DNA from: an uncultured Acidobacteriota bacterium
Lineage (GTDB): Bacteria; Acidobacteriota; Polarisedimenticolia; Polarisedimenticolales; Polarisedimenticolaceae
DNA length: 54,520 bases
Assembly (NCBI GenBank): GCA_945787955.1
Contig: CALZKF010000003.1
Span: forward strand, 1 to 54,520
Direction of reading: 5' to 3'
Shown in pieces: positions 25,359-33,669 of the stretch. The notes under the pieces were generated by a model. That model saw only the letters and a program-made list of their open reading frames with translations, was not told the DNA's origin and made no database searches. Position numbers and translations under genes: made by a program. Within the stretch, counting starts at the first letter, position 1. Each line of letters starts with the position of its first letter.

Positions 25359-27527
25359 ATGAAAAGGGTCATTGTCCCGCTGATCATGTTGGTCGGATTG
25401 ATCGGAATCGTCCAGGCCCAGATCTGCAAGGACGAGAGTTTCGACGTATCCAACGGCCTGCTTTACGGTCTGCAGAATCTACGCGGGGACCGGCACGCCG
25501 GTACGTGTTCCTACCCTGTGTCCTGGGAAGCCGGCAGCAAGTGGTGCGTGGAACACGTAGGCGACGGTGGCGACACCGGTGCGGGTGACGGTGCAGCCCA
25601 TATTATTACGCGATCCGGGCAGAACCAGTTCAACCAGGGTTGGTACTGGGGCGCCGCCTGTGACAACTGGTCGGCCAGCAACGGCGACATCATGCGGATC
25701 AAGCTCAAAATCAAGTTCGATTCCCGCTACAGCTTCAACACAGGAGGCCAGAACAACAAGTTCATGATCTGGGGATCCGACCAAGGCGGCAAGCGAATGA
25801 TCCTGTTCTTGCGGGACGGCTACTGGACCGCCTCGGATTGCCGGCCGTACGGATCCGGGTCGTACCCCCGGTGCGGCAACGACGGCTCCGACTGCTCCAG
25901 CGGCGGGCATTCCCAGTGTGTCAGCGGAACCAACGTCCAGTACTGCTGTGTCCCCGACGGGACCTACCAGGGCAAGGGTGTCTTCACGGTAGGCGCCGGG
26001 ATTTCAACACCGTGCACCGGTCCGGCCAACGCCGGGACGGCCACAGGGTTCGGCGTAGACGAGTGGGTCTACATGCAGACCGAAGTCAAGACCGGGCCCA
26101 ACGGCTACATCAAGATGTGGGTCAACAACAACAACCAAAATGAGCCCAATGCATGTACCGGAAGCGCTGCGGAATGTCCGGCGTCGGCGACCTATGGTTA
26201 CCCTGCGGGACGTGGTCCGGTGTCTACGATCACCGATACCGACGTTTCCAATTGGGGCGGAATGCAAACCATCGGTGATTTCGTTACCGACGCCCTGCCC
26301 CAGGACATGGGGTTCTACCTGGACGACATGGTGTGGGAGCGCAACGGCACGTTCGATTCCAACTGGGTTCCGGGCGGCGGCACCACCCCGGGCTGTGATG
26401 ACGGTTCCGATAACGACGGGGACGGTCTGACCGATTACCCGGCGGATCCCGGGTGCCAGAGCGCGTCGGACAACGACGAGCGGGGCAGTGCAGCCTGCGA
26501 CGACGGCGCCGACAATGACGGAGACGGCCTGTCCGACTTCCGGCTCTCCGGCGGCGACCCTGGATGCGCCTCCGCCTCGGACAGCGACGAGAACAATTGC
26601 GGGAACGGCACCATCGAGGGAAACGAAGCCTGTGACGGTTCGGAGTTGGGTGGGCAGACGTGCCAGAGCCGGGGATATGACAGCGGTACACTCGGTTGCG
26701 CCGCCGGTTGCGAATCCTTCGATGAGGGCGCCTGCGTCGGTTCTTCGGGAGGCGGGAGCATCAATACGCTGTTCACCTCCGATTTCGAACAAGGGGACTG
26801 GTCCGAGTGGAACGGCCGCCAGGAGCAGACTCCCGGCGGGTTGCAGGTGGTGGCGGATGCGGGCTGTCCCAGTGGCGGCTACTGCGCCCGTGCCCTGCTC
26901 ACCCAGGGCACCAACAGCGACAACTACGCCGATTACTACTTCGGCGATTTCTACACGATCGGCAATCCGAAAGTGGAAGAGGTCTGGCTGAGTCTCAAGG
27001 TCAAGTTCGACAGCGGGTACGTCTGGCCGAATTCCGGGCAGAAGGTGGCGATCCTGAACGCCACCGACGGGGCGACCAGCCAGCGCCGGTACCAGGTGAT
27101 CCTCAAGGTGGCGCCGGAAGGGGACTGGTCGCTGCAGCACAGCTATATCGATACGTGGCAGTTCTTCGAAAAGCGCCAGAACGTCGGGACAGCCCAACCG
27201 GTGGTTCAGGGTCAATGGGTCAAATTGAAGGTCTACGCCAGGATGAACACACCCGGCGCTTCAGACGGGATCATCAGAATGTGGGTCGATGATGTACTCA
27301 AGGCCGAGTACACCAGCCTGGATCTGAGGCAGAGCACCGACAACGGCTTCGGCAAGCTGAATCTGTCCAGTTGGGCCACCGACGCCAGCGGCTCCAACGG
27401 CGCCGAATGGTATGACGACTGGGTGATGGCCGAGTCCGATCCGGACAGCGCCGTCCCGCCGCCCGATGGGAATCCTGCGACGCCGGACTCGGTCTGGCGG
27501 ACCGATACCAAGCCTTCCGGCGACTAG
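25359..27527 (+). CDS. Secreted two-domain beta-rich (jelly-roll-like) protein, paralogue 2
   Basis: 722 residues; ATG with GAGGAAGGAAAG upstream. Signal peptide 'MKRVIVPLIMLVGLIGIVQA' with cleavage before Gln. Domain 1 and domain 2 are closely similar to those of the gene at 11680 ('WCVEH', 'GDGAAHIITRSG', 'NNKFMIWGS'; 'SEWNGRQEQTPGGLQVVADA', 'PNSGQKVAILNATDG'). The linker carries two, not one, Asp-rich 'DNDGDGLTDYPADPGC' elements plus the Cys-rich 'CGNGTIEGNEACDGSELGGQTC'. It likely acts outside the cell on the exopolysaccharide as binder or lyase; no catalytic residues can be assigned. It has its own sigma-54-type promoter and a strong terminator, so is a single-gene unit. Confidence 0.8.
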   Translation: MKRVIVPLIMLVGLIGIVQAQICKDESFDVSNGLLYGLQNLRGDRHAGTCSYPVSWEAGSKWCVEHVGDGGDTGAGDGAAHIITRSGQNQFNQGWYWGAACDNWSASNGDIMRIKLKIKFDSRYSFNTGGQNNKFMIWGSDQGGKRMILFLRDGYWTASDCRPYGSGSYPRCGNDGSDCSSGGHSQCVSGTNVQYCCVPDGTYQGKGVFTVGAGISTPCTGPANAGTATGFGVDEWVYMQTEVKTGPNGYIKMWVNNNNQNEPNACTGSAAECPASATYGYPAGRGPVSTITDTDVSNWGGMQTIGDFVTDALPQDMGFYLDDMVWERNGTFDSNWVPGGGTTPGCDDGSDNDGDGLTDYPADPGCQSASDNDERGSAACDDGADNDGDGLSDFRLSGGDPGCASASDSDENNCGNGTIEGNEACDGSELGGQTCQSRGYDSGTLGCAAGCESFDEGACVGSSGGGSINTLFTSDFEQGDWSEWNGRQEQTPGGLQVVADAGCPSGGYCARALLTQGTNSDNYADYYFGDFYTIGNPKVEEVWLSLKVKFDSGYVWPNSGQKVAILNATDGATSQRRYQVILKVAPEGDWSLQHSYIDTWQFFEKRQNVGTAQPVVQGQWVKLKVYARMNTPGASDGIIRMWVDDVLKAEYTSLDLRQSTDNGFGKLNLSSWATDASGSNGAEWYDDWVMAESDPDSAVPPPDGNPATPDSVWRTDTKPSGD

Positions 27528-27553
27528 CTCCGGCCGCACCGGCCTCCTTGTCT

Positions 27554-27590
27554 GAGCCTGTTCCGACTTTTCGGAGCAGGCTCTTTTTCT
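27554..27590 (+). terminator. Intrinsic terminator of the secreted protein gene
   Basis: Thirteen-pair stem GAGCCTG-T-TCCGA / TCGGA-G-CAGGCTC (one T-G wobble) with loop CTTT, followed by TTTTTCTT, 26 bases after the stop. Confidence 0.9.
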
Positions 27591-27768
27591 TGGTTCTATA
27601 ATTAATTAGCTTACGCGATATGTCGTGTTGCAGGACGCGCCGATAAATTACGTTAATGTGACTTGCGAGAGCGCTGATGGTCAGTATATATGTAGTCACA
27701 CAAGGCGCGAAAGAACGACAAACTCCGAATGGATTGTCGTTCCGATTCAATTTAAGAGGAGAGATTCC
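27591..27768 (+). promoter_or_regulatory. AT-rich leader with inverted repeat GAACGACAA-N12-TTGTCGTTC
   Basis: AT-rich compared with its surroundings. It contains a possible promoter TTGCGA-N16-TATATA (27663-27690) and, between it and the start codon, a perfect nine-base inverted repeat at 27713-27742. The repeat would form a hairpin in the 5' leader or serve as an operator. Confidence 0.4.
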
Positions 27769-28851
27769 ATGAAGAAGAGTACGCTCAAAGCGTGCGGCAT
27801 TTCCTGCATCGTGTTGCTGTTTATCCTTGCTTCCAGCATGGTGATGGCAACTGATACCGGAGAAGAGCCGCCCAAGGTATGTGACCCCGGCATCTGTATC
27901 GACCTGGTCTACGAGTGCACCGACACTCCGGTCGGGGCTCCGTTCCAGACACGGGGCGTCGTCACCAACTGCGGACCCCAGAAATTCGATGAGGTCTTCG
28001 TCAAGGATCTCGTCGACGCCACCGTGGAGCCGCCGGTCTACATCCTGTCCCCGTTCACCCTGGATCCAGGGGCATCCGTCGAATTCTTCAGCGATTTTGT
28101 ATCCGACGAGTGCCCTGCCGTACAATCGGCGGTTGTTGAGGCCAGGGTCTATGACACCGGGGCGCCGTGCCGCGTCAAAGCGTTTGCAGACGCTACGTGT
28201 GACTGCCTGACCCTCGACGACACCTGCCGTACCCCCGGCTTCTGGGGCACCCACGCCGGAATGGAAAAAGACGAGGCATTCAATATCACCCAGATGGTGA
28301 TCGACGCCGCCCCGGCCGGAATCATGGTCTGCGGCGAAGTGGTGGACAACACCTCCCTGATGACCGCCGGCTCGGCCCTCGAGGCGATGTGCGTCCATCC
28401 CCGCGGCGAACAGCTCCACCAGCTGGCCCGTCATCTCACTGCCGCCGCGCTGAACTGCGTGGTATCCGGCAGCGGCATGGACTGCGACGGCACCTCCATC
28501 GAGGCGATGTTCAACAGCTGCAACAGCGTCTGTATGGCCGGCGTCGATGACCAGGCGATCACGGACTGCGGCCTGGAGATCGACTGCTGGAACAACGGCG
28601 GCACCATGCTGGACACCGGCATGTGCCAGTTGGGGACCTGCAGCGAGACCGGCGAGGCCTGCGAAGAGGACCTGGACTGCGGCTACAACCTGGACGGCGG
28701 CGAGCTGACCTGCATTCCGTTCACGGACACCTGCCACGACCGGCCGCTGGTCAACGACGATCTGGGCCTGGACTTCGATCCTCCGGGACCGGCCGGCTCA
28801 TCCAAGGCGTGCAACGACGCCATCAAGAACGACATCTATTTCCTGGACTGA
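27769..28851 (+). CDS. Secreted Cys-rich protein with CRTPGFWGTH motif
   Basis: The ATG after AAGAGGAGAGATTCC is the start (360 residues); upstream residues of the listed ORF are leader. Signal peptide about 1-26, ending 'SSMVMA'. Residues about 35-135 look like a beta-sandwich domain (CARDB/DUF11-like) with 'VGAPFQTRGVVTNCGPQKFDEV'. Then comes 'CRTPGFWGTHAG', a motif seen in diverse secreted proteins with C-terminal Cys-rich regions, and many paired cysteines, suggesting disulfides. Function unknown. It is a monocistronic unit between two terminators. Confidence 0.8.
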   Translation: MKKSTLKACGISCIVLLFILASSMVMATDTGEEPPKVCDPGICIDLVYECTDTPVGAPFQTRGVVTNCGPQKFDEVFVKDLVDATVEPPVYILSPFTLDPGASVEFFSDFVSDECPAVQSAVVEARVYDTGAPCRVKAFADATCDCLTLDDTCRTPGFWGTHAGMEKDEAFNITQMVIDAAPAGIMVCGEVVDNTSLMTAGSALEAMCVHPRGEQLHQLARHLTAAALNCVVSGSGMDCDGTSIEAMFNSCNSVCMAGVDDQAITDCGLEIDCWNNGGTMLDTGMCQLGTCSETGEACEEDLDCGYNLDGGELTCIPFTDTCHDRPLVNDDLGLDFDPPGPAGSSKACNDAIKNDIYFLD

Positions 28852-28877
28852 TAGCGGTTCCAGACGGTAAGCACTAA

Positions 28878-28909
28878 AAAATGGCGGGGCCACACGGCCC
28901 CGCCATTTT
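28878..28909. terminator. Bidirectional intrinsic terminator
   Basis: Perfect 14-base arms AAAATGGCGGGGCC and GGCCCCGCCATTTT around ACAC, located between the ends of two convergent genes. T-runs occur at the far end in both directions, so it can serve both. Confidence 0.93.
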
Positions 28910-28929
28910 CTTTATTCCGGGAGCCCGAA

Positions 28930-30060
28930 CTAAAAGACTTGCTGGAACTGGAGGAACAGCTCATCCTCGTCGGCTCCTGTGACGCCGTCCAGGTTCTCGC
29001 CCATGCGGTAGGTCATCTGGACCTTGCTCTTGTGCTTGTTCCAGAAGTAGTTCGCGCCGACAGAGGCCCGGTTCCAGGCTTCCTGGTAGTTGTCGGCGTC
29101 CATGCTTTCGTAGCCGGCGACAATCTCGAACTTACCCGGCCTCACCATGTAACCGCCTTCCACGGCGTACTTGTCCAGGTCGGTGGTTCCGTTCAGGTAC
29201 ATCCCGGCGGTGATGGCTGTGTCCACCAGGTCGCCTGAGATCACCTGGTACTCGCCGTCCACCGACCAGCCGGCGGCACGGAAGCCGAAGCTGGCCTCAA
29301 AGCCGTGGGCGCTGTCCAGGGACTCGGCGGAGCCGTTGTTGTCATCGTCGTTGGACCAGGAGAACGCGGCTATGCTGACGGTCAGTTATTTCTTACGATC
29401 AAAATCGCCCTGGCCCATTTTGAGATTGCCGAACGGGTGGAAGTCGACCCGGCCGGCCACCAGTATCCCTTCGTTCCAGTCATCACCGTGGTTGGCACCG
29501 CTGTCGAAGTCCATCTTGTCCTCGTCGGGATCGATCTCGGCAGCGCCCAGGCCGACGCCCCAGGTCACCTTGTTGCTTGCACCGGCGCCGTCCAGACGGA
29601 CCCCGATCATGCGGTCCGGCGATCCGAAATTGTGGTCGCCGACGAAGGTGCGTTCCACCAACTGCTGACGCTTGGAGGAGGTCAGGGCCTCCCTTGAGAA
29701 AGGCATCCTCTGGTTGCCGATGGTCAGGTTCAGCCCGTCCCAGCCGGTGTAGCGCATCCAGGCGTCCTTGACCGCCACCTCGTTGTCGCCGCTGGCCTTG
29801 CCGACATCGAACTGAACCTTGGCCAGCCAGTTCTTCGTGACCGAGCCTTGGATATAGGACCGCAGCCGGCGTAAAAACAACTCATCGGTGGATTCGCCGC
29901 CGTCGGGATCTTCCCTGTGGTACTGCACCTGCACCCGGCCGCCGATCTCAATCTTCTTGTCACCGTCCTCGTGGACCACGAGTCCTGCGAACGACAGTCC
30001 GGCCAGCATCGGCAGGATCACCGCAACGGCCAGGATGCGAATCATCGATCGTTTCAACAT
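28930..30060 (-). pseudogene. OprO/OprP-type phosphate-selective porin interrupted by an in-frame stop
   Basis: From the ATG with GGAGGAAG upstream, the frame begins with signal peptide 'MLKRSMIRILAVAVILPMLAGLSFAG', then 'GLVVHEDGDKKIEIGGRVQVQYHRED' and 'RRLRSYIQGSVTKNWLAKVQFDVG', typical of phosphate-selective porin O/P. A TAA at 29386-29388 stops it after 'QGDFDRKK'. The same frame resumes immediately with 'LTVSIAAFSWSNDDDNNGSAESL' and runs to the terminal Phe that outer-membrane barrels use ('FLQFQQVF'). One substitution would restore a 376-codon barrel. Either a recent nonsense mutation or a read/assembly error; the listed 29386-30138 and 28930-29262 ORFs are its halves. Confidence 0.85.
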
Positions 30061-30119
30061 TGCTTCCTCCTGGAACGGCCGTGTGGGCCGGTTATAATTA
30101 GTTGCATCAACAAGTGTAT

Positions 30120-30132
30120 TGGAGATTCTCCA
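30120..30132. promoter_or_regulatory. Palindrome TGGAGA-T-TCTCCA, possible operator
   Basis: Perfect six-base arms around one base in the 122-base gap between the divergent porin and FGGY kinase genes, placed to control either. Confidence 0.3.
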
Positions 30133-30182
30133 CATCATCAGCAGGTTACCTTCATGTAAAATCGACGTTACGTGGAGGCCGT

Positions 30183-31571
30183 GTGCATTATCTCACCATC
30201 GATCAGGGCGGCCACGGCAGTCGTGCCGCTCTCTTTGACAGCCGGGGCGGTCAGATTGACGCCGAACACCGGCCTGTAGGGGAGAACCGTCCGGCTCCAG
30301 GCCGGGTGGAACAGGATCCGGAGGAAATCCTGTCTTCCGTCCGTGGAGCCATGGAAGAATTGCTGGGGCGTCACGGCGGAATCGCGGTCGCCGCCGCCGG
30401 TCTGGCCACCCAGCGCTCCAGCGTGATCTGCTGGGACCGGCTGAGCGGGGACCCCTTGACGCCGGTGATCAGCTGGCAGGACCGGCGCCGGCAACCGTTT
30501 GAACCTCCCCACGATTCGGCCCATGAGGAAGTACACCGCCGCACCGGCCTCCGGATCTCACCGCACTACGGTGCGGGAAAAATGCGCTGGTGCCTTACCG
30601 AAAGCGATTCGGTCCGGACCGCTTTTTCGGAGGGCCGCCTGGCCTGTGGCCCGCTGGCCAGCTTCCTGCTGTTCCGTCTGGTGGAAGAGCGCCCCCTGAT
30701 GGTGGATCCGGCCAACGGGTGCCGCACCCTGTTGTGGAACCTGGAGGAAGGCGGATGGGATGAAGAACTGCTGGTGTGGACCGGGATCCCCCGGTCGGTT
30801 CTCCCCCGACCGGCGCCCACCGTTTTCCGGTTCGGCAGCCTCTCGACCTCGGCCGGACCTGTGCCGCTGACGGTGCTCAACGGGGACCAGTCTTGTGTAC
30901 CGTTCGCTCTGGGAACGCCCCGCAAGGATACGGTGTACGTCAACCTCGGCACCGGCGCTTTTCTGCAGCGCCTCCTGCCTTCCGGTGAGATCGTCCCCGC
31001 CGGGATGCTCCGTTCCGTGATCCTGGATGATGGCAAACGAAAGGTCCAGGTGCTGGAGGGGACGGTGAACGGCGCCGGGAGCGCCCTTGCGGTGCACCGC
31101 TGCCATGAAATCCCTGGACAGTGGTTGGAGTCGCCGGATCCGCCGCTGTACCTCAACGGCATCTCGGGGCTCGGCTCGCCCTGGTGGGTGCCGGACTTCC
31201 AATCACGTTTCATCGGTGATGGAGATCCGGTTGCCAGGCGGGACGGGGTGCTGGAGAGCATCCTGTTCCTGATCCGGGTCAACCTGGATCGCATGGCGCT
31301 GTCCGAACCGGCGGCGCGGCTGGTTGTCACCGGCGGCCTGTCCCGGTCCGATCCGGTTTGCCGCCGTCTGGCCGACCTGTGCGGGGCGATTGTTGTCCGG
31401 CCGTCCATGGATGAGGCGACATCCGCCGGGCTGGCGTTCCTCACGGCCGGATCGCCGGGGGACTGGAACGTGACCGGAACGGCGGAAACGTTCACGCCTG
31501 CCGGGAATCACCCGATCCGGCGCCGGTACCGGCGCTGGCTCACCGCCATGGAAGCTTCATTGCAGCTTTAG
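30183..31571 (+). CDS. FGGY family carbohydrate kinase, glycerol kinase-like
   Basis: The GTG four bases after GGAGG is the likely start (462 residues), because the listed upstream residues are leader. N-terminal actin-fold phosphate loop 'LTIDQGGHGSRAALFD', then 'GLATQRSSVICWDRLSG' and 'PVISWQDRR', the substrate-binding W-x-D region. C-terminal half: 'VLNGDQSCVPFALG', 'VYVNLGTGAF' and 'RLVVTGGLSRSDPVCRRLADL'. It is shorter and more diverged than GlpK (about 500 residues). Neighbouring G3P dehydrogenase and GDPD suggest glycerol phosphorylation, but another polyol cannot be excluded. Its 3' end overlaps the convergent dehydrogenase by 15 bases. Confidence 0.85.
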   Translation: MHYLTIDQGGHGSRAALFDSRGGQIDAEHRPVGENRPAPGRVEQDPEEILSSVRGAMEELLGRHGGIAVAAAGLATQRSSVICWDRLSGDPLTPVISWQDRRRQPFEPPHDSAHEEVHRRTGLRISPHYGAGKMRWCLTESDSVRTAFSEGRLACGPLASFLLFRLVEERPLMVDPANGCRTLLWNLEEGGWDEELLVWTGIPRSVLPRPAPTVFRFGSLSTSAGPVPLTVLNGDQSCVPFALGTPRKDTVYVNLGTGAFLQRLLPSGEIVPAGMLRSVILDDGKRKVQVLEGTVNGAGSALAVHRCHEIPGQWLESPDPPLYLNGISGLGSPWWVPDFQSRFIGDGDPVARRDGVLESILFLIRVNLDRMALSEPAARLVVTGGLSRSDPVCRRLADLCGAIVVRPSMDEATSAGLAFLTAGSPGDWNVTGTAETFTPAGNHPIRRRYRRWLTAMEASLQL

Positions 31572-32711
31572 CTCGGCTGTATCGGCCTTAGGGGCGGCAG
31601 CCGGCAAGGCCGGCCTGAGCCGCTTCAGCGTCTTCAACGCCGATGCCCGGTAGCCGGTGAGCTTGCCGCCATAGAGGGTGACCAGACGAGGCGGACGGCC
31701 TGTGCCCGGCAGCAGCGCCATTTCACGGGGCCTGCGGAACAGGTCGCCCTGCCCCCGGAGCAGGACCCGCAAGCCGGACCAGCGGTCCACCACCGTGGCA
31801 TCCAGATCCGGAAAGTAGTGCCTCACGTTTTCCAGGAGGTAATCCACTTCCTCCCGGGAAGGCTCGGTCCGCTCCGGGTCGCCGGTGAACACCTTTTCGG
31901 TGGTGCCGACCAGGCCGCGTCCTTTCCACGGCATGAGGAAGATCCCACGCCGGTCCGACAGGGCCTCGGTGTAGTAGATCCCCCTGGACGGACCTTCCTG
32001 CAGGACCAGGTGAGTGCCCTGGACCAGGTCGATGCCGATCCCGGGCTGGCCCGGATTCACCATTTCAAGGACCCGGTTGACCCATGGCCCGGCGGCGTTA
32101 ACCAGGGTGCGGCAATCCTCCTCACGTTCTCCCTCGGTGGTCCTGAGCCGCACCTTGAACCCTCCCTGAACCTCGGTGGCCGAAAGGAATTCGGTGTGCT
32201 CCCGGATCACGGCGCCCAGGCCGGCGGCGGAGCGCGCCACCGCCTGTGTCAGCAACAGATCGTCGGTGGCGGCGTCCCAGTACTGGAACACGTTGCGAAG
32301 GCCTTCCCGTCGCAGGCCGTCCAACTCGTCCCACCGGGACCGGGGCAGCGACCGGAAACGGTTCTCCTTCCCCAGCCCGCCCAGGACGGCGTAGAAGCTG
32401 AGGCCGGCCCGTACCTGCCAGGCCGGACGGGACGTGTCGTCGTAGACCGGAATATAGAACCGCACCGGTTTCACCAGGTCCGGTGCGATGCGGAGCAGGA
32501 TGCTTCTCTCGCGCAACGACTCCCGCACCAGTCCGAAGTGTCCCGATTCCAGGTAGCGCAGTCCGCCGTGGATCAGCTTGCTTGAACGGCTGGAGGTGCC
32601 GTGGCCGAGGGTTTTATGCTCAACCAGGTGTGTGTCGTACCCGGCTGCGGCTGCGGCCTGGGCAACGCCGGTTCCATGGATTCCGCCCCCGATGATCAGG
32701 ACGTCAATCAT
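31557..32711 (-). CDS. FAD-dependent glycerol-3-phosphate dehydrogenase
   Basis: The ATG giving 'MIDVLIIGGGIHGTGVAQAAAAAGYD' (GxGxxG FAD loop) is the real start, 384 residues; the first 44 codons of the listed ORF are the shadow of the GDPD gene. Then 'GTSSRSSKLIHGGLRYLE', the classic GlpD signature, 'QYWDAATDDLLLTQAVARSA', 'LVNAAGPWVNRVLEM' and 'TLYGGKLTGYR' near the end. It oxidises G3P to dihydroxyacetone phosphate, passing electrons to quinone. It is shorter than E. coli GlpD (about 500) because the C-terminal helical domain is missing. It overlaps the GDPD stop by eight bases. Confidence 0.92.
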   Translation of the reverse strand: MIDVLIIGGGIHGTGVAQAAAAAGYDTHLVEHKTLGHGTSSRSSKLIHGGLRYLESGHFGLVRESLRERSILLRIAPDLVKPVRFYIPVYDDTSRPAWQVRAGLSFYAVLGGLGKENRFRSLPRSRWDELDGLRREGLRNVFQYWDAATDDLLLTQAVARSAAGLGAVIREHTEFLSATEVQGGFKVRLRTTEGEREEDCRTLVNAAGPWVNRVLEMVNPGQPGIGIDLVQGTHLVLQEGPSRGIYYTEALSDRRGIFLMPWKGRGLVGTTEKVFTGDPERTEPSREEVDYLLENVRHYFPDLDATVVDRWSGLRVLLRGQGDLFRRPREMALLPGTGRPPRLVTLYGGKLTGYRASALKTLKRLRPALPAAAPKADTAELKLQ

Positions 32712-33426
32712 CACCTTTCCCCAGCATGCCCGGAAGATCAAAAGTTTCCACCAGGTCCACGCCGCGCTGCAACAGACTTTTTCCCAGGCCCTGGTCGATA
32801 ACGTCGTAGACCCCCAGCTTCGGGCCGCAGGATCGGAGCACACCCTCGACAGGAAGCCGGGAGACGTTGCAGAACAGGTACTCGTATTCGGCGGCCGCAG
32901 CGCCTGCGGCCTGCTCCCACTCGTTCAGGATCAATCCGGTCCGGGGCCAACCTGTCCGAGCCGCCTCCAGGAGGTCCTGGCGGTAACTGATCAAGACCTC
33001 ATCCGGCCCGGGGCGACCGACCGCTCCGTATATCGCCGCCAGTACATCCTCGACGCCGAACGTTTCCACAGCCACTGCTTTGACCTCAATGAACAGGGTG
33101 AGTCCGGGTCGCTGTCGGCAGAGCGATACAAACGCCGTCAGCGTCGCAGGAGGGAGGCCGGTGAATCGGTCCTTGAAGTAATCCGGCTCGGAGAACGACA
33201 GCCGGGTCAGTTCAGCCAGCGTGTGGTGGTGAACCGCCCCCGGTTCACCGCAGATGCGTGACAGTGTCCGGTCATGGTGCAGGATGACCTGCCGGTCCCG
33301 GGTCAGCTGGACATCGATCTCGATGAACCGGGCGTCCAGATCCAGGCAGCGCACCAAACCCGGGATGGAATTCTCGGGGAACTCAAGCGGACTGCCGCGG
33401 TGACCGACCAGGGTGTCTTGTTCCAT
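32704..33426 (-). CDS. Glycerophosphodiester phosphodiesterase (GDPD)
   Basis: A 240-residue TIM-barrel enzyme: 'VGHRGSPLEFPENSIPG' (His9, Arg10, Glu18), 'FIEIDVQLTRD' (Glu36, Asp38 metal ligands), 'VILHHDRTL' (catalytic His51) and 'LFIEVKAV'. It hydrolyses glycerophosphodiesters to G3P and an alcohol. No signal peptide, so cytosolic (UgpQ-like). First of two minus-strand genes, feeding the G3P dehydrogenase; the -10 box TATAAT sits only six bases before the ATG, suggesting a leaderless mRNA. Confidence 0.93.
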   Translation of the reverse strand: MEQDTLVGHRGSPLEFPENSIPGLVRCLDLDARFIEIDVQLTRDRQVILHHDRTLSRICGEPGAVHHHTLAELTRLSFSEPDYFKDRFTGLPPATLTAFVSLCRQRPGLTLFIEVKAVAVETFGVEDVLAAIYGAVGRPGPDEVLISYRQDLLEAARTGWPRTGLILNEWEQAAGAAAAEYEYLFCNVSRLPVEGVLRSCGPKLGVYDVIDQGLGKSLLQRGVDLVETFDLPGMLGKGDD

Positions 33427-33432
33427 GGGGGC

Positions 33433-33466
33433 ATTATAAGGAAATCGGGACCGGATGATCCCGATT
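33433..33466 (-). promoter_or_regulatory. GDPD promoter: TATAAT with overlapping palindrome AATCGGGA-N8-TCCCGATT
   Basis: On the minus strand TATAAT (33438-33433) lies six bases before the ATG. A perfect eight-base inverted repeat at 33443-33466 covers the -35 zone, where no TTGACA-like hexamer exists. The palindrome is therefore a good candidate site for an activator or repressor of glycerophosphodiester use. Confidence 0.5.
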
Positions 33467-33669
33467 GTGAACAGGTGGGACGCGGCCCGTCAGCCTATGT
33501 GGGCGAAGCAACGCTTGCGGGGCCTTGCGGGCCTTGTGGTCGACAGGCCACGCCCAAGTCTGTTCACACTGAAAGCATACGCCCCGTAGTCTCGTATCGT
33601 CAACCTGAAAGCCGACTCGGAAAGGTCACTGGTCAGGGTATTCCACCTTGACTCCAAGGAAGATGTAAA

